Shown piece by piece: positions 51,145 to 59,819 of a stretch of 64,000 nucleotides of DNA (within the stretch, counting starts at the first letter, position 1; each line of letters starts with the position of its first letter). Location of the stretch: positions 1-64,000 of the forward strand of contig DAOPQD010000002.1 in the NCBI GenBank assembly GCA_035347995.1, read 5' to 3'. A model generated the notes under the pieces. It had not been told where the DNA came from and ran no database searches. It worked only from the letters and a program-made list of their open reading frames with translations. The position numbers were made by a program, and so were the translations under genes. This DNA comes from JAAZNO01 sp012798275 (GTDB lineage Bacteria; Chloroflexota; Anaerolineae; B4-G1; SLSP01).

Positions 51145-51215
51145 TTCCCCCTTCACCGCCCGGAGAGAGGCTCACGGTGTCGCTGATCGGAGTTGCGCAA
51201 GGCATTCCCTCCCCC

Positions 51216-51902
51216 TCACGGATTCCTGGTAAACACGATGAACGCCATGGATTTGCTGCAGAAAGGCTGGAAATCGAGGGTGATCTCCTGGGAGACGCGC
51301 ACCCCGGTCTCACGGTCGTGCAGCTGCACCTTGAATTCCCCCGTCTCCGCAATCGGGTGGTCGTTGAGGAACAGCTCCCAACCGGATTCGCCGTACATCG
51401 TCGCATCGCCGGAATGCACCGCGATGTCCAACCCGCCGCCCCAGACTCGCACCGCGTACCCGGTGAGCGGCTTGCCGTCCTGATCGTTCACCAACCCCGC
51501 CACACCCGCCCAATTACAGCCGTAATACGGCGTCTGATATTCGATGGAGTAGCTGAACGGATAGGGCGCACGGGTTGGGCGCGGGGTGAAGGTGGCCGTC
51601 GGGCGCGGCGTGTAAGTGGGACGTGGCGTTGGTGTGAGGGTCGGCGTTGACGTGAGGGTCGGCGGGGGCGTCGGGGTGACCGTCGGCGTGCTGGTCGGCG
51701 TCCACGTGGGGGGGGCCGCAACGCCTTCCGACGTGGGGGTAGCGCTGGGAAGAAGCAACAACGCGACGCGCGTCGCCGGCGGGAAGGGATTGAGCGGCGT
51801 GTAGGGATTGAGGAGGATCAGCACATAGTAGCCGAGCACCACGACCGTCAGCCCCAACATCACCACAGTCAGCGCATTGAACAACCGCGCGTGACGTCGC
51901 AT
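51216..51902 (-). CDS. Membrane-anchored protein with Thr-Pro linker and C-terminal beta domain, unknown function
   Basis: 228 aa. One N-terminal helix (about 10-32), a Thr-Pro linker (about 52-115), then about 110 residues of beta-rich domain with two Cys: 'YYGCNWAGVAGLVNDQDGKP' and 'QPFCSKSMAFIVF'. 'GVRVWG...GKP' resembles Ig/carboxypeptidase-regulatory-like folds. The leader is a CGTAATCTTCATT word repeat. No catalytic motif is seen. Confidence 0.75.
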   Translation of the reverse strand: MRRHARLFNALTVVMLGLTVVVLGYYVLILLNPYTPLNPFPPATRVALLLLPSATPTSEGVAAPPTWTPTSTPTVTPTPPPTLTSTPTLTPTPRPTYTPRPTATFTPRPTRAPYPFSYSIEYQTPYYGCNWAGVAGLVNDQDGKPLTGYAVRVWGGGLDIAVHSGDATMYGESGWELFLNDHPIAETGEFKVQLHDRETGVRVSQEITLDFQPFCSKSMAFIVFTRNP

Positions 51903-51905
51903 CCT

Positions 51906-51956
51906 GCCTCCTGTTGCGGAATAAAGAGTACGGAATGAAGATTACGGAAATGAAGA
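51906..51956 (-). repeat. CGTAATCTTCATT word repeat in the leader
   Basis: CGTAATCTTCATT occurs twice and a CGTACTCTTTATT variant follows, immediately upstream of the AGGAGG of the next gene. Confidence 0.9.
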
Positions 51957-52922
51957 TTACGGAACGAAAATTTGAATGTCAGCCTGTTGACGCAGGCCGT
52001 CCAACCACTCACGCACGGCCCGGTCGCGCAGCAGGCGCAAATTTTCCGCCGAGATTTCCTGATCGGGCACCCGATCCACGACCTGCACAATGTGATAGCC
52101 CAAAGCGCTGTGAATCACGCCGCTGATCTGGCCCGGCTGCAGCGCAAAGGCCGCCTCCTCCACCTCCGGGGATGTGAGGATGCCGCGAGGCACGTAGCCC
52201 AGGTCGCCGCCGCGATCGCGCGTGTACGTGTCCTGCGAGTAGCGCTGCGCCAGCGCCGCGAAATCCGAGCCCGCTTGCAGCTGCGCCAACACCCGCTCGG
52301 CCTCCTCCTGCGTGGAAAGCAGAATATGGCGCGCGTTGATGTGTTCGGCGTGCGTCGGGATGGCGGCGATGACGCGCTCGACCATCCGCGAGGCCACCAT
52401 CTCCCGCCGCAGCTCCTGGCGCATCTGTTCGAGGGTCAGCCCTTCCCGCGCCAGGCGCTCCTCCAACGCCGCCTGGCCGATGTCGTTGACGAGGCCGGTG
52501 ATCGCCGCCTCGACTTCCTCGTCCGAGACGGTGACGCCCTCACGCGCGGCGGCCTGATTGATCAACAGCAGCTCGATGCGCATATCGAGAACCCAGCTAC
52601 GGGCCTCGGCAAGCGCTTCCTGCCCCGCCGTTGAGGAGAAATCCTGCCCCTCGGCGCTCATCGTGGCCTCATAGCTGGCGACCTGCCGCTCGAACTCGGC
52701 CATGGTGATCGGTTCCCCGTTGACCAGCGCCGCCAGCGGCTCCGGCGTCGGCGTGAATTCCGGCGTGCCGGTCTCCGTCGCGGAAGGTGGAGTCGCGCTC
52801 ACCGGCGTCTCCGTCGCCCGCGTGGGAGGCGGCGGCACGGTCAGCGTCGCGGACCCACATCCCGCCAGAAGCGCGCTCACCGCCAGTGCACAGCTCAACA
52901 TCAATCCCATTCGTCTAAACAA
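51957..52922 (-). CDS. Parvulin-type peptidyl-prolyl isomerase lipoprotein (PrsA/SurA-like)
   Basis: 321 aa if started at the TTG at 52922, which has GGAGAGGG just upstream; an ATG at 52910 is the alternative. Lipobox 'SALLAGCGS', then a Thr/Pro linker, a SurA-like helical domain ('NGEPITMAEFERQVASYEAT') and a parvulin domain near 205-295 ('ARHILLSTQEEAERVLAQLQ', 'GGDLGYVPRGILTSPEVEEA', 'SALGYHIVQVVDRVPDQE'). It helps exported proteins fold outside the membrane. Confidence 0.92.
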   Translation of the reverse strand: MFRRMGLMLSCALAVSALLAGCGSATLTVPPPPTRATETPVSATPPSATETGTPEFTPTPEPLAALVNGEPITMAEFERQVASYEATMSAEGQDFSSTAGQEALAEARSWVLDMRIELLLINQAAAREGVTVSDEEVEAAITGLVNDIGQAALEERLAREGLTLEQMRQELRREMVASRMVERVIAAIPTHAEHINARHILLSTQEEAERVLAQLQAGSDFAALAQRYSQDTYTRDRGGDLGYVPRGILTSPEVEEAAFALQPGQISGVIHSALGYHIVQVVDRVPDQEISAENLRLLRDRAVREWLDGLRQQADIQIFVP

Positions 52923-52962
52923 AGGCCCTCTCCTTATGTGAACACAATTCCTGCATGGCCTG

Positions 52963-52990
52963 ATTATAGCCTCACAGCAAGATTGTGCAA
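52963..52990 (-). promoter_or_regulatory. Promoter for the PpiC/SurA lipoprotein gene
   Basis: TTGCAC, 16 nt, TATAAT on the minus strand, about 40 nt before the proposed start. Confidence 0.72.
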
Positions 52991-53145
52991 TTCCCACTTT
53001 GAGCCGCCGGCGCCGTTTGGCAAGCGCGGTGTTTGTGAGAAAATGGAAGCGCACCGCGCTCCAGGTCGAGGCGCGACCAGGGTGCCGCAAGGCCCAGCGC
53101 GCCGGCTTTGAGGACAGGCACAAATTTCGGAGTGGATTCAGGCAG

Positions 53146-53817
53146 ATGCAAAGCGCTCAACTGCGGGGCAAAAAACCATTGCTGGAACACGAATCCCACT
53201 TCTGGGAACGGGGCTACCGGGCCGTCGCCGGCCTCGACGAAGCAGGACGCGGCGCGTGGGCGGGACCGGTCTACGCCGGCGCGGTGATTCTCGCGCCGCA
53301 GCTGCCGGCGCCGCCGCAGCTATCCGCCGTGCGCGATTCCAAACAGCTCTCGCCGGCGCAGCGCGAGGCGGCCTTCGCCGCGATCCAGACGACGGCTCTG
53401 GCCTGGGCGGCGGGGTGGGCCTCAGCGGTGGAGATTGACGCGCTGGGCATCGTGCCGGCGACGCGGCTGGCGATGACCCGCGCGCTGGTAGCGCTGCCTC
53501 TCCTGCCGGACGCGCTGCTCATTGATGCACTGCGCCTGCCCGAAATTCCCCTGCCTCAACAGAGCTTCCCCTTTGCGGATGCACTTGCCTTGACCGTCGC
53601 GGCGGCGAGCATCGTCGCCAAGGTCAGCCGGGACCGGTGGATGCGCGAACGCGCGGAGGTGGACTTCGGCGGCTATGGCTTCGCCCAGCACAAGGGCTAC
53701 GGCACGCGCCAGCATCAGGCAGCCCTCGCCGCGCGGGGACCGTGCGCCCTCCATCGGCGCTCCTTCGCGCCGATCGCGACGTTGGGAGACAAGGAGCGCG
53801 GCGAAGTGACGCGATGA
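53146..53817 (+). CDS. rnhB: Ribonuclease HII
   Basis: 223 aa from the ATG at 53146; the frame opens earlier but the conserved part begins after this ATG. 'VAGLDEAGRGAWAGPVYAGA' contains the DEAGRG active site; 'DSKQLSPAQRE', 'LLIDALRLPEI' and 'VAAASIVAKVSRDRWM' complete it. It cleaves RNA in RNA-DNA hybrids. GGAG is distant, so the start is not certain. The stop overlaps the next ATG (ATGA). Confidence 0.94.
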   Translation: MQSAQLRGKKPLLEHESHFWERGYRAVAGLDEAGRGAWAGPVYAGAVILAPQLPAPPQLSAVRDSKQLSPAQREAAFAAIQTTALAWAAGWASAVEIDALGIVPATRLAMTRALVALPLLPDALLIDALRLPEIPLPQQSFPFADALALTVAAASIVAKVSRDRWMRERAEVDFGGYGFAQHKGYGTRQHQAALAARGPCALHRRSFAPIATLGDKERGEVTR

Positions 53818-55010
53818 AGATCGTGATGATCGGCCCCTTCGGTCTGCGTCCGCGCGGGACCATGAGCGTGCGCGCTCTGCCGCTGGCGGAGGCACTCGCC
53901 GCGCGTGGACATGCCGTAACGCTGCTCCTGCCCCCCTGGCAAAACCCCGAAGACGCCGGCCGCGCCTGGGAAGAGCGCGGCGTGCACCTCGAGAACCTGC
54001 CGCTGCCCCGTGGCCTCCCCGGCTGGTTCCAGCTGCGACTCACGCAGCAGCTCGCCCAACGCACGCGCGAGCTGCGTCCCGACGTCGTGCACGCCTTCAA
54101 ACCCAAAGCTTACGCGGGATTGGCGCATCTGGCGCTGCGACGGCGCTTCCCCGTCGTCGTGGACACCGACGATTGGGAAGGTCCCGGCGGCTGGAACGAG
54201 CTGGCCTCCTATTCCCCGCCGCTCAAACGCTTCTTCGCCTGGCAGGAGCGATGGGGTCTACGTCACGCCGCCGCGGTGACTGTGGCCAGTCGCGCCCTGG
54301 AAACACTCGTGTGGGCGCAAGGGGTGCCTCCCGCGCGGGTGACCTATCTGCCCAATGGCGTCGTGGAGACAGCGCCGCGGGCGCCGGGAAACCCCGGCGC
54401 GCGTCCCACCCTGCTGCTCTACACGCGCTTCTTCGAGTTCGACCTGCACCGGCTGTGGAACGTACTCCGCCGGGTGCGCGAGGCGCGCCCCGCCACGCGG
54501 GTACTCGTCGTGGGGAAGGGGCTGTTTGGGGAGGAAGTCGCGCTCCTGCAACTGGCGCGGGATGCGGGCTGGCAGGTCGCCGAAGGGGAAACCGCGCCGC
54601 CGCACGCCGACCTCATCTATGCCGGATGGGTGGCGCCGGAGCATCTGCCGGAGCTGTTCGCCCAGGCGCACGTCGCGCTCTATCCCTTTGACGACACGCT
54701 CATCAACCGCACCAAATGCCCGGTAAAACTGCTCGACCTGCTCGCGGCGGGGGTGCCGGTCGTCGGCGAGGCGGTAGGGCAGCTGCAGGAATTCATCCAG
54801 CCGGGGCAGACGGGGATCCTCGTCCCGCCCGGCGCCACGGAGGCGTTCGTGCAGGCGCTGCTAGCGCTGCTCGCCGATCCAGCGCAAGCGCAGGCGCTCG
54901 GCGCACGCGCTGCCGAAGCCGTGCGCGCGCACTTCAGCTGGACGGAGCTGGCAGCTCGCGCCGAAGCGACCTACGAGCTGGCGCGGGCGGGTTCCACCAC
55001 GTCCCGCTAG
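53814..55010 (+). CDS. GT4-family glycosyltransferase
   Basis: 398 aa. 'KIVMIGPFGLRPRGTMSVRA', 'VVHAFKPKAYAGLAHL', 'VVDTDDWEGPGGWNE' and 'LINRTKCPVKLLDLLAAGVPVV' followed by a 'TGILVPPG' loop. Not part of the main polysaccharide locus. Its TAG and the stop of the convergent HD gene share the same CTAG palindrome. Confidence 0.87.
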   Translation: MKIVMIGPFGLRPRGTMSVRALPLAEALAARGHAVTLLLPPWQNPEDAGRAWEERGVHLENLPLPRGLPGWFQLRLTQQLAQRTRELRPDVVHAFKPKAYAGLAHLALRRRFPVVVDTDDWEGPGGWNELASYSPPLKRFFAWQERWGLRHAAAVTVASRALETLVWAQGVPPARVTYLPNGVVETAPRAPGNPGARPTLLLYTRFFEFDLHRLWNVLRRVREARPATRVLVVGKGLFGEEVALLQLARDAGWQVAEGETAPPHADLIYAGWVAPEHLPELFAQAHVALYPFDDTLINRTKCPVKLLDLLAAGVPVVGEAVGQLQEFIQPGQTGILVPPGATEAFVQALLALLADPAQAQALGARAAEAVRAHFSWTELAARAEATYELARAGSTTSR

Positions 55011-55585
55011 GCGGGACCGGCCACGCCCAGCTCCGCCGCAATTCCCTGCAGGGCGCCGAGCACCACGCCGATATGCTCGTCAAGGGGGACACCCAACAGG
55101 GCGGCGCCCCGCTCCATGTCCTCGCGCTTCGCGCCGGCCGCAAAGGCGCGATCCTTCCACTTTTTTTTGACCGAACTCACCTGCACATCGAGGATAGATT
55201 TGCTCGGCCGCACCAGCGCTACCGCCAGGATCAGGCCGGTGAGCTCGTCCACGGCATAGAGGCTTTTTTCCAGGGAGCTTGCCGGCGTCACGCCGGTGAG
55301 ATCCGGCGCGTGCGCCTGCACCGCGCGGATGATGACCTCAGGCCAGCCGCGCTCGCGCAGAATCTGCGTCCCCTTGAAGGGATGCCCTTCCGGTCCAAGG
55401 TCGGGATAGCGCTCGTAATCGAAGTCGTGGATCAGGCCCACGATGGCCCACGGCTCCTCCTCCTCACCGAAGCGCCGCGCATACGCGCGCATAGCGGCCT
55501 CCACGGCCAGCGCGTGCTTGAGGAGATGGGGATTTTGGGTGAATTCGGTCAAAAGTTGCCAGGCATCTTCACGGGTTGGAAACAT
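55007..55585 (-). CDS. HD-domain phosphohydrolase
   Basis: 192 aa. 'LKHALAVEAAMRAYARRFGE', 'VGLIHDFDYERYPD' (HD) and 'HPFKGTQILRERGW' with later 'YAVDELTGLILAVALVR' fit a family of small HD hydrolases annotated only as HD-domain. The substrate is unknown. The leader holds CCCATTA repeats ending at CAGGAG. Confidence 0.88.
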   Translation of the reverse strand: MFPTREDAWQLLTEFTQNPHLLKHALAVEAAMRAYARRFGEEEEPWAIVGLIHDFDYERYPDLGPEGHPFKGTQILRERGWPEVIIRAVQAHAPDLTGVTPASSLEKSLYAVDELTGLILAVALVRPSKSILDVQVSSVKKKWKDRAFAAGAKREDMERGAALLGVPLDEHIGVVLGALQGIAAELGVAGPA

Positions 55586-55599
55586 ACGCAGCTCCTGTT

Positions 55600-55650
55600 T
55601 GAATGGGTAATGGGGTAATGGAGTGATGGGTAATGGGTGATGGGGGAAGG
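55600..55650 (-). repeat. CCCATTA/CCCATCA word repeat in the HD gene leader
   Basis: Toward the HD gene: CCCATCACCCATTACCCATC, ACTCCATTA, CCCCATTACCCATTC, then the ribosome site. Same sense as at 20.5 and 63.6 kb. Confidence 0.9.
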
Positions 55651-55663
55651 GCCATGACGCGCC

Positions 55664-56308
55664 CTAGGGGAAGATGGGAAGGGGGTCCCCCAACACCGGC
55701 AGGGGATGGCCGATGTGGACATCGAACCACGCCTGCCACAGCGCCGGGATCTCCCGCACCCAATACCAGAAAATCCGGACATACGCCAGCCGATCGGCTT
55801 TGACGCCGATGGCGTCCACTCCCAGGCCCCGGCACGTCAGCAAAGCGCGGGGCAGATGGTACCGTTGGGTCACCAGGATCACCTCCTGTACCTGGAAGAT
55901 CTCTTTGGCCCGATAGCAGGTGTCGTAGGTGCGACGGCCGGCGTAATCCAGGACGATGTCCTCGCGGGGCACGCCGCGTGAAAGGGCGTATTCCAGCATC
56001 TTCGCCGGTTCGTTGTATTCTACCACGCGATTATCGCCGCTGAAGAGCAATTTTTCGACCTTGCCCGTCTCGTAGAGGCGCACAGCCGTCTCCACACGAT
56101 CCAGCAGGATGTTGCTGAGCATGCCGTTGGGCCAATAGCCCGCGCCAAAGACCACCGCCACCGGCCGCGGCGGGACGCTCTCCAGGTCGGCATAGATGCT
56201 GTCGCGGTAGCGATAGCGGAGCGTCCACCATGTCCACAGGCCCAGGAAAACGCCCCCTGCCAGCAAGACCGCCAGGACGCTCAAAATCCAGCGTGTTGAT
56301 TTTCGCAT
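55664..56308 (-). CDS. SanA/YdcF-family (DUF218) membrane protein
   Basis: 214 aa from the ATG at 56308, preceded by GGAGGAGAAAAAAA. N-terminal helix about 6-27, then the DUF218 domain outside: 'AVVFGAGYWPNGMLSNILLD', 'LLFSGDNRVVEYNEPAKM', 'DYAGRRTYDTCYRAKE', 'VILVTQRYHLPRAL'. Linked in enterobacteria to envelope barrier function (SanA, ElyC). Confidence 0.9.
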   Translation of the reverse strand: MRKSTRWILSVLAVLLAGGVFLGLWTWWTLRYRYRDSIYADLESVPPRPVAVVFGAGYWPNGMLSNILLDRVETAVRLYETGKVEKLLFSGDNRVVEYNEPAKMLEYALSRGVPREDIVLDYAGRRTYDTCYRAKEIFQVQEVILVTQRYHLPRALLTCRGLGVDAIGVKADRLAYVRIFWYWVREIPALWQAWFDVHIGHPLPVLGDPLPIFP

Positions 56309-56425
56309 TTTTTTCTCCTCCTCCCCAGTGTTTCGCTGGGGAGGGGCCATCTAAAGCCACGGATCACGAAAGTTCATCAATTGTTACCTGACTACATAGC
56401 GCCAGGTTGAACAGTAATACTTCAA

Positions 56426-57787
56426 TTATTGCAGGGCTCTGGCGACGGTTTCTACGGCGGCGACGTCATCGCCCCACAGGAGCCAGACGCGAGCGCTCGA
56501 ACGGTAGAGGTACACCGCGCCGCCGTCGTTGGCCCACCAGCGGCCCCAATTCACGCCTGACGGACGCAGGGTGAGCGTCACCGCGCCGGCAAGCCGTGTG
56601 GGCGCCAGGCGCACCAGGCTCTCAAAGACGGCGGTGGCTTCGGCGGTGGAATCCCACGCTGTCTGCCACAGGACCACTCGCTTGCCTTCAGGCCCCCCCC
56701 AGGTTTGAAGCAAGTCGTGGCTCCAACCGGCCACCGTCGGCGTGAGGGTCTCCCCACCCCATTCGGCGAAGGTAAATGCCATCAGCGCCGCGCCCACCGT
56801 TTCACCAGGCCCCACGCTCCAGTCACGCCCCAAATCCACCGTCAAAGGATCGAAGACCTGCGAGGCGTTCCAGGTGGCGTAACTTTCCGGCTCCAGGAGC
56901 TGCCGGGTAGCACGCGCGGGCCGATGGACCGCCGCGTCCATGGCGGCGACGCCGCCGCTGTGGTACTGTGTGATCGCAAAAGCGCTGCCGAGTTCCAGCG
57001 GGAGACGCGCCAGGCGTTCGAGGAGGGGAGCGGGCGTGCGCCACTGCGGCAGGATGATCTCAGCGACTGTTTCAGTGAGCGCGTCCGCCTCCGGCGAGCC
57101 CGGCGTCACACCGGCGTAGAGCCACAGTGCGAGCAGCGCGTCCCCCTGCGCGAGGCTTTCCAACGCCAGCCGCCGGTCCAGCGAGGACGATTCCGCCTCC
57201 AGGCGGGGGAAATTGCCGTACTGATCGGCAAGCGCGCGGGCATAGCTGTAAGCGACCAGTGTGCGCATGGTGGCTATCTCGCCGGACCAATCGCGTCGCA
57301 CGTACAGCTGTTCCTCATCGGGGAAATAAAGCGCCGGCGCGAGCTGCGCCTGGGCGACGGGATCGAGCGCCGGCTCCAGATCCGCCGGCCACAGCTCCAG
57401 GCTCTCCAGAAGCGCGCGCTCCGAGAGAGGGAAAGGCGGTTGCGTCTGGTAACGGCGATAAAGCACCACGCTGAGATCATAAGCGTCTACGGGCGTGAGG
57501 GGCGTCTCCCAGCGCGAGAGCAGACCGCGGGCGGCAGCGACCTCACGGGCCAACGTCCCCGCCGTCAGAAGGGTGAAACCGGGGGTCGGGGTAGGCGCAG
57601 GGGTTGCGGTTGGGGAAAAAGTGGCCGTCGGGCCGGGCGTGGGAGTCGGCAGGAGGGACACCGTAGCCAGGCCTTGCTGCGTTGCCCGAATCGTCTGCCA
57701 CATGAACACCCACACGCCCACCACAGCCAGGGCCAGGATGCTCAGAATGGCCCGCTGTCCCAGCGTTAACCCGCGTTGATCGGTCAT
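56426..57787 (-). CDS. Large membrane-anchored protein with Thr-Pro linker, unknown function
   Basis: 453 aa; two consecutive ATGs follow GGGGGAAA. One N-terminal helix (about 10-30), a short Thr-Pro linker (45-70), then about 380 mainly helical residues rich in Leu/Ala: 'RRYQTQPPFPLSERALLESL', 'YFPDEEQLYVRRDWSGEIAT', 'LVAYSYARALADQYGNF'. The middle includes 'ALADQYGNF', 'LESLAQGDALLALW' and 'AITQYHSGG', a pattern seen in uncharacterised Chloroflexota proteins; I see no HExxH. Exported, function unknown. Confidence 0.75.
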   Translation of the reverse strand: MTDQRGLTLGQRAILSILALAVVGVWVFMWQTIRATQQGLATVSLLPTPTPGPTATFSPTATPAPTPTPGFTLLTAGTLAREVAAARGLLSRWETPLTPVDAYDLSVVLYRRYQTQPPFPLSERALLESLELWPADLEPALDPVAQAQLAPALYFPDEEQLYVRRDWSGEIATMRTLVAYSYARALADQYGNFPRLEAESSSLDRRLALESLAQGDALLALWLYAGVTPGSPEADALTETVAEIILPQWRTPAPLLERLARLPLELGSAFAITQYHSGGVAAMDAAVHRPARATRQLLEPESYATWNASQVFDPLTVDLGRDWSVGPGETVGAALMAFTFAEWGGETLTPTVAGWSHDLLQTWGGPEGKRVVLWQTAWDSTAEATAVFESLVRLAPTRLAGAVTLTLRPSGVNWGRWWANDGGAVYLYRSSARVWLLWGDDVAAVETVARALQ

Positions 57788-57917
57788 CATTTTCCCCCAA
57801 AACCAGCGCCGCGCAGCGCCGATGGCGCGTCCGGCACAGCGCCGTTTCATTGTAAACAGCGATAGGGGGTTGTCAAGTCCAGACGCTGCAAGCCCATGCC
57901 GCAATGGCAACTTGGGT

Positions 57918-57923
57918 TATAAT
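57918..57923 (+). promoter_or_regulatory. Candidate -10 box for rsmG
   Basis: TATAAT about 100 nt before the rsmG GTG; no clear -35. The divergent spacer 57788-58026 shows nothing else. Confidence 0.45.
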
Positions 57924-58026
57924 AAGCAAGAGGAAACATCAGGACGCAGAAATGGGACAATACGCCGACACGTCGGCAGGCGCACGATGAACTGCCGGAC
58001 GTGAGGCGAGTCCTGAGGGAGGAGCT

Positions 58027-58785
58027 GTGCAATTAGACCTGTTAGTTGCCGGCGCCAGGGCGCTGCCGGTGACGCTCAAGCCCGAATGTCTGGAGGCCTT
58101 CCGCATCTACGGCGAGGAACTGATCGCCTGGAACCAGGAGTTCAATCTTACCGCCATTACCGACGAAAATGGCGTGCAGATTCGGCACTTTCTGGACTCG
58201 CTCTCGTGCATTCTAGGGATGGAAGAGGCCAACGAGCGGCTCACCGGCAAACACGTCATTGATGTGGGGACCGGGGCGGGCTTTCCGGGCCTTCCGCTCA
58301 AGATCATCCGTCCCGGCATGAGGCTGACGTTGCTGGAGGCGACCGAGAAAAAGGTGCACTACCTCCGTCACGTCGTGGAACGGCTGGGGCTGGAAGGGGT
58401 CACGGTGGTACACGGGCGCGCGGAAGAGCTGGGACAGCTGCCGCAGCACCGCGAGCGGTACGACTGGGCGGTAGCGCGCGCGGTGGCGGAGATGCCCATT
58501 CTCGCCGAGTATCTGCTGCCGCTGGTGAAAGTCGGCGGTCGCGTGCTGGCGCAAAAGGGCGAAAGCGCCCCCGCCGAAGTCCAACGCGCGGAATGGGCCA
58601 TCACCCAGCTAGGAGGACGGATGCGCCGGCTGACGCAGGTGGAGTTGTTGGGGCTGGCTGAGACGCGCTATCTGGTGCTGGTGGATAAAGTGGCTGTCAC
58701 GCCGCCGCAATACCCGCGCCGTCCGGGGGTTCCCTCCAAGCACCCTCTCATGCCGAAGGTCCAAAGGCCGAAGGATGAGGAGTGA
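58027..58785 (+). CDS. rsmG: 16S rRNA (guanine527-N7) methyltransferase RsmG
   Basis: 252 aa, GTG start after GGGAGGAG. 'WNQEFNLTAITDENGVQIRH' then 'FLDSLS', SAM motif 'VIDVGTGAGFPGLPLKI', 'LLEATEKKVHYLRHVVERL' and 'WAVARAVAEMPILAEYLLPL' are RsmG/GidB motifs. It makes m7G527 in 16S rRNA; its loss can alter streptomycin response. Confidence 0.96.
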   Translation: MQLDLLVAGARALPVTLKPECLEAFRIYGEELIAWNQEFNLTAITDENGVQIRHFLDSLSCILGMEEANERLTGKHVIDVGTGAGFPGLPLKIIRPGMRLTLLEATEKKVHYLRHVVERLGLEGVTVVHGRAEELGQLPQHRERYDWAVARAVAEMPILAEYLLPLVKVGGRVLAQKGESAPAEVQRAEWAITQLGGRMRRLTQVELLGLAETRYLVLVDKVAVTPPQYPRRPGVPSKHPLMPKVQRPKDEE

Positions 58786-58865
58786 CGCGCCACGGCTCTC
58801 GCGCTCAAAGGACCTCAAAGGACATGGAAGGGAAAAAAGCAGGGGAAAAAGAAGGGGGAAAAGTC

Positions 58866-59789
58866 ATGCGACTGAGTTCACATTTCGATGTCGGAGCCGA
58901 GTGCGTTCTGTACGAGGGGGATTGCCTGACCCTGCTCAAAGAAATGCCGGATGATTTCGTGCAGCTCGTCGTCACCTCGCCGCCCTACAACCTGGGGAAG
59001 CCCTACGAGAGCCGCCTGGAGATCGAAGATTACCTCGCCCAACAGCAGCAGGTGATTGAGGAATCCGTGAGAGTGCTGAAGCCCCAGGGAAGTATTTGCT
59101 GGCAGGTAGGCAACTATGTGGATGAGGGCGAAATCATCCCGCTGGACATCGTCCTCTACCCGCTGTTTGCCGCGCTGGGTTTGCAGCTGCGCAACCGCAT
59201 CGTGTGGCATTTTGGGCATGGGCTGCATGCCTCGAAGCGCTTTTCGGGGCGGTATGAGGTGATTTTGTGGTTCACGAAGACGGAGGACTATGTCTTCAAC
59301 CTGGACGCCGTGCGGGTTCCCCAAAAATACCCTCAGAAGAAATACTTCAAAGGCCCGAAGAAGGGTGAACTATCCGGCAATCCCTTGGGCAAAAATCCCG
59401 GCGATGTCTGGGAAATTCCGAACGTCAAGGCCAATCACGTCGAAAAGACCCTCCATCCCTGCCAGTTCCCGGTGGAGTTGATTGAACGGCTGGTCCTGGC
59501 GTTGACAAACGCGGGTGATTGGGTTTTCGATCCCTTCATGGGGGTTGGGACGACTGCTATCGCTGCGCTGATGCATCAACGACAGGCGATAGGGGCAGAG
59601 ATCATGCCGGAGTACGTGGAAATTGCCAAAGAGCGCTTGCGTCAGGCAGAGAACGGGCAACTCCGCATTCGCCCGATGGAACGTCCGGTCTATGACCCTC
59701 ACGGCGCAGGGCCGCAAATCCCTCCCCAGGTGATAGCGCTCAACAGCGCGCAGCTTCCATTGCTAGAAGAAAGACAGACGATGTATTGA
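58866..59789 (+). CDS. Orphan DNA amino-methyltransferase, beta-type motif order
   Basis: 307 aa from the ATG at 58866 (GAAGGGGG upstream). Catalytic 'LVVTSPPYNLGKPYE' (motif IV) comes first and SAM-binding 'VFDPFMGVGTTAIAAL' (motif I) late, the beta order. SPPY favours N4-cytosine methylation, though N6-adenine is possible. The target-recognition part is between. No restriction endonuclease is next to it, so it is an orphan methylase. The leader is purine-rich (CAAAGGAC, GGGAAAAA). Confidence 0.9.
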   Translation: MRLSSHFDVGAECVLYEGDCLTLLKEMPDDFVQLVVTSPPYNLGKPYESRLEIEDYLAQQQQVIEESVRVLKPQGSICWQVGNYVDEGEIIPLDIVLYPLFAALGLQLRNRIVWHFGHGLHASKRFSGRYEVILWFTKTEDYVFNLDAVRVPQKYPQKKYFKGPKKGELSGNPLGKNPGDVWEIPNVKANHVEKTLHPCQFPVELIERLVLALTNAGDWVFDPFMGVGTTAIAALMHQRQAIGAEIMPEYVEIAKERLRQAENGQLRIRPMERPVYDPHGAGPQIPPQVIALNSAQLPLLEERQTMY

Positions 59790-59819
59790 TGCCGACGAGG
59801 CCGCGCTTGCGGCGGAGGC

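Noticed and set aside
59798..59816. Terminator between the DNA methylase and recF
   Set aside because: Only a 5-bp GCCGC/GCGGC stem without a T tract.
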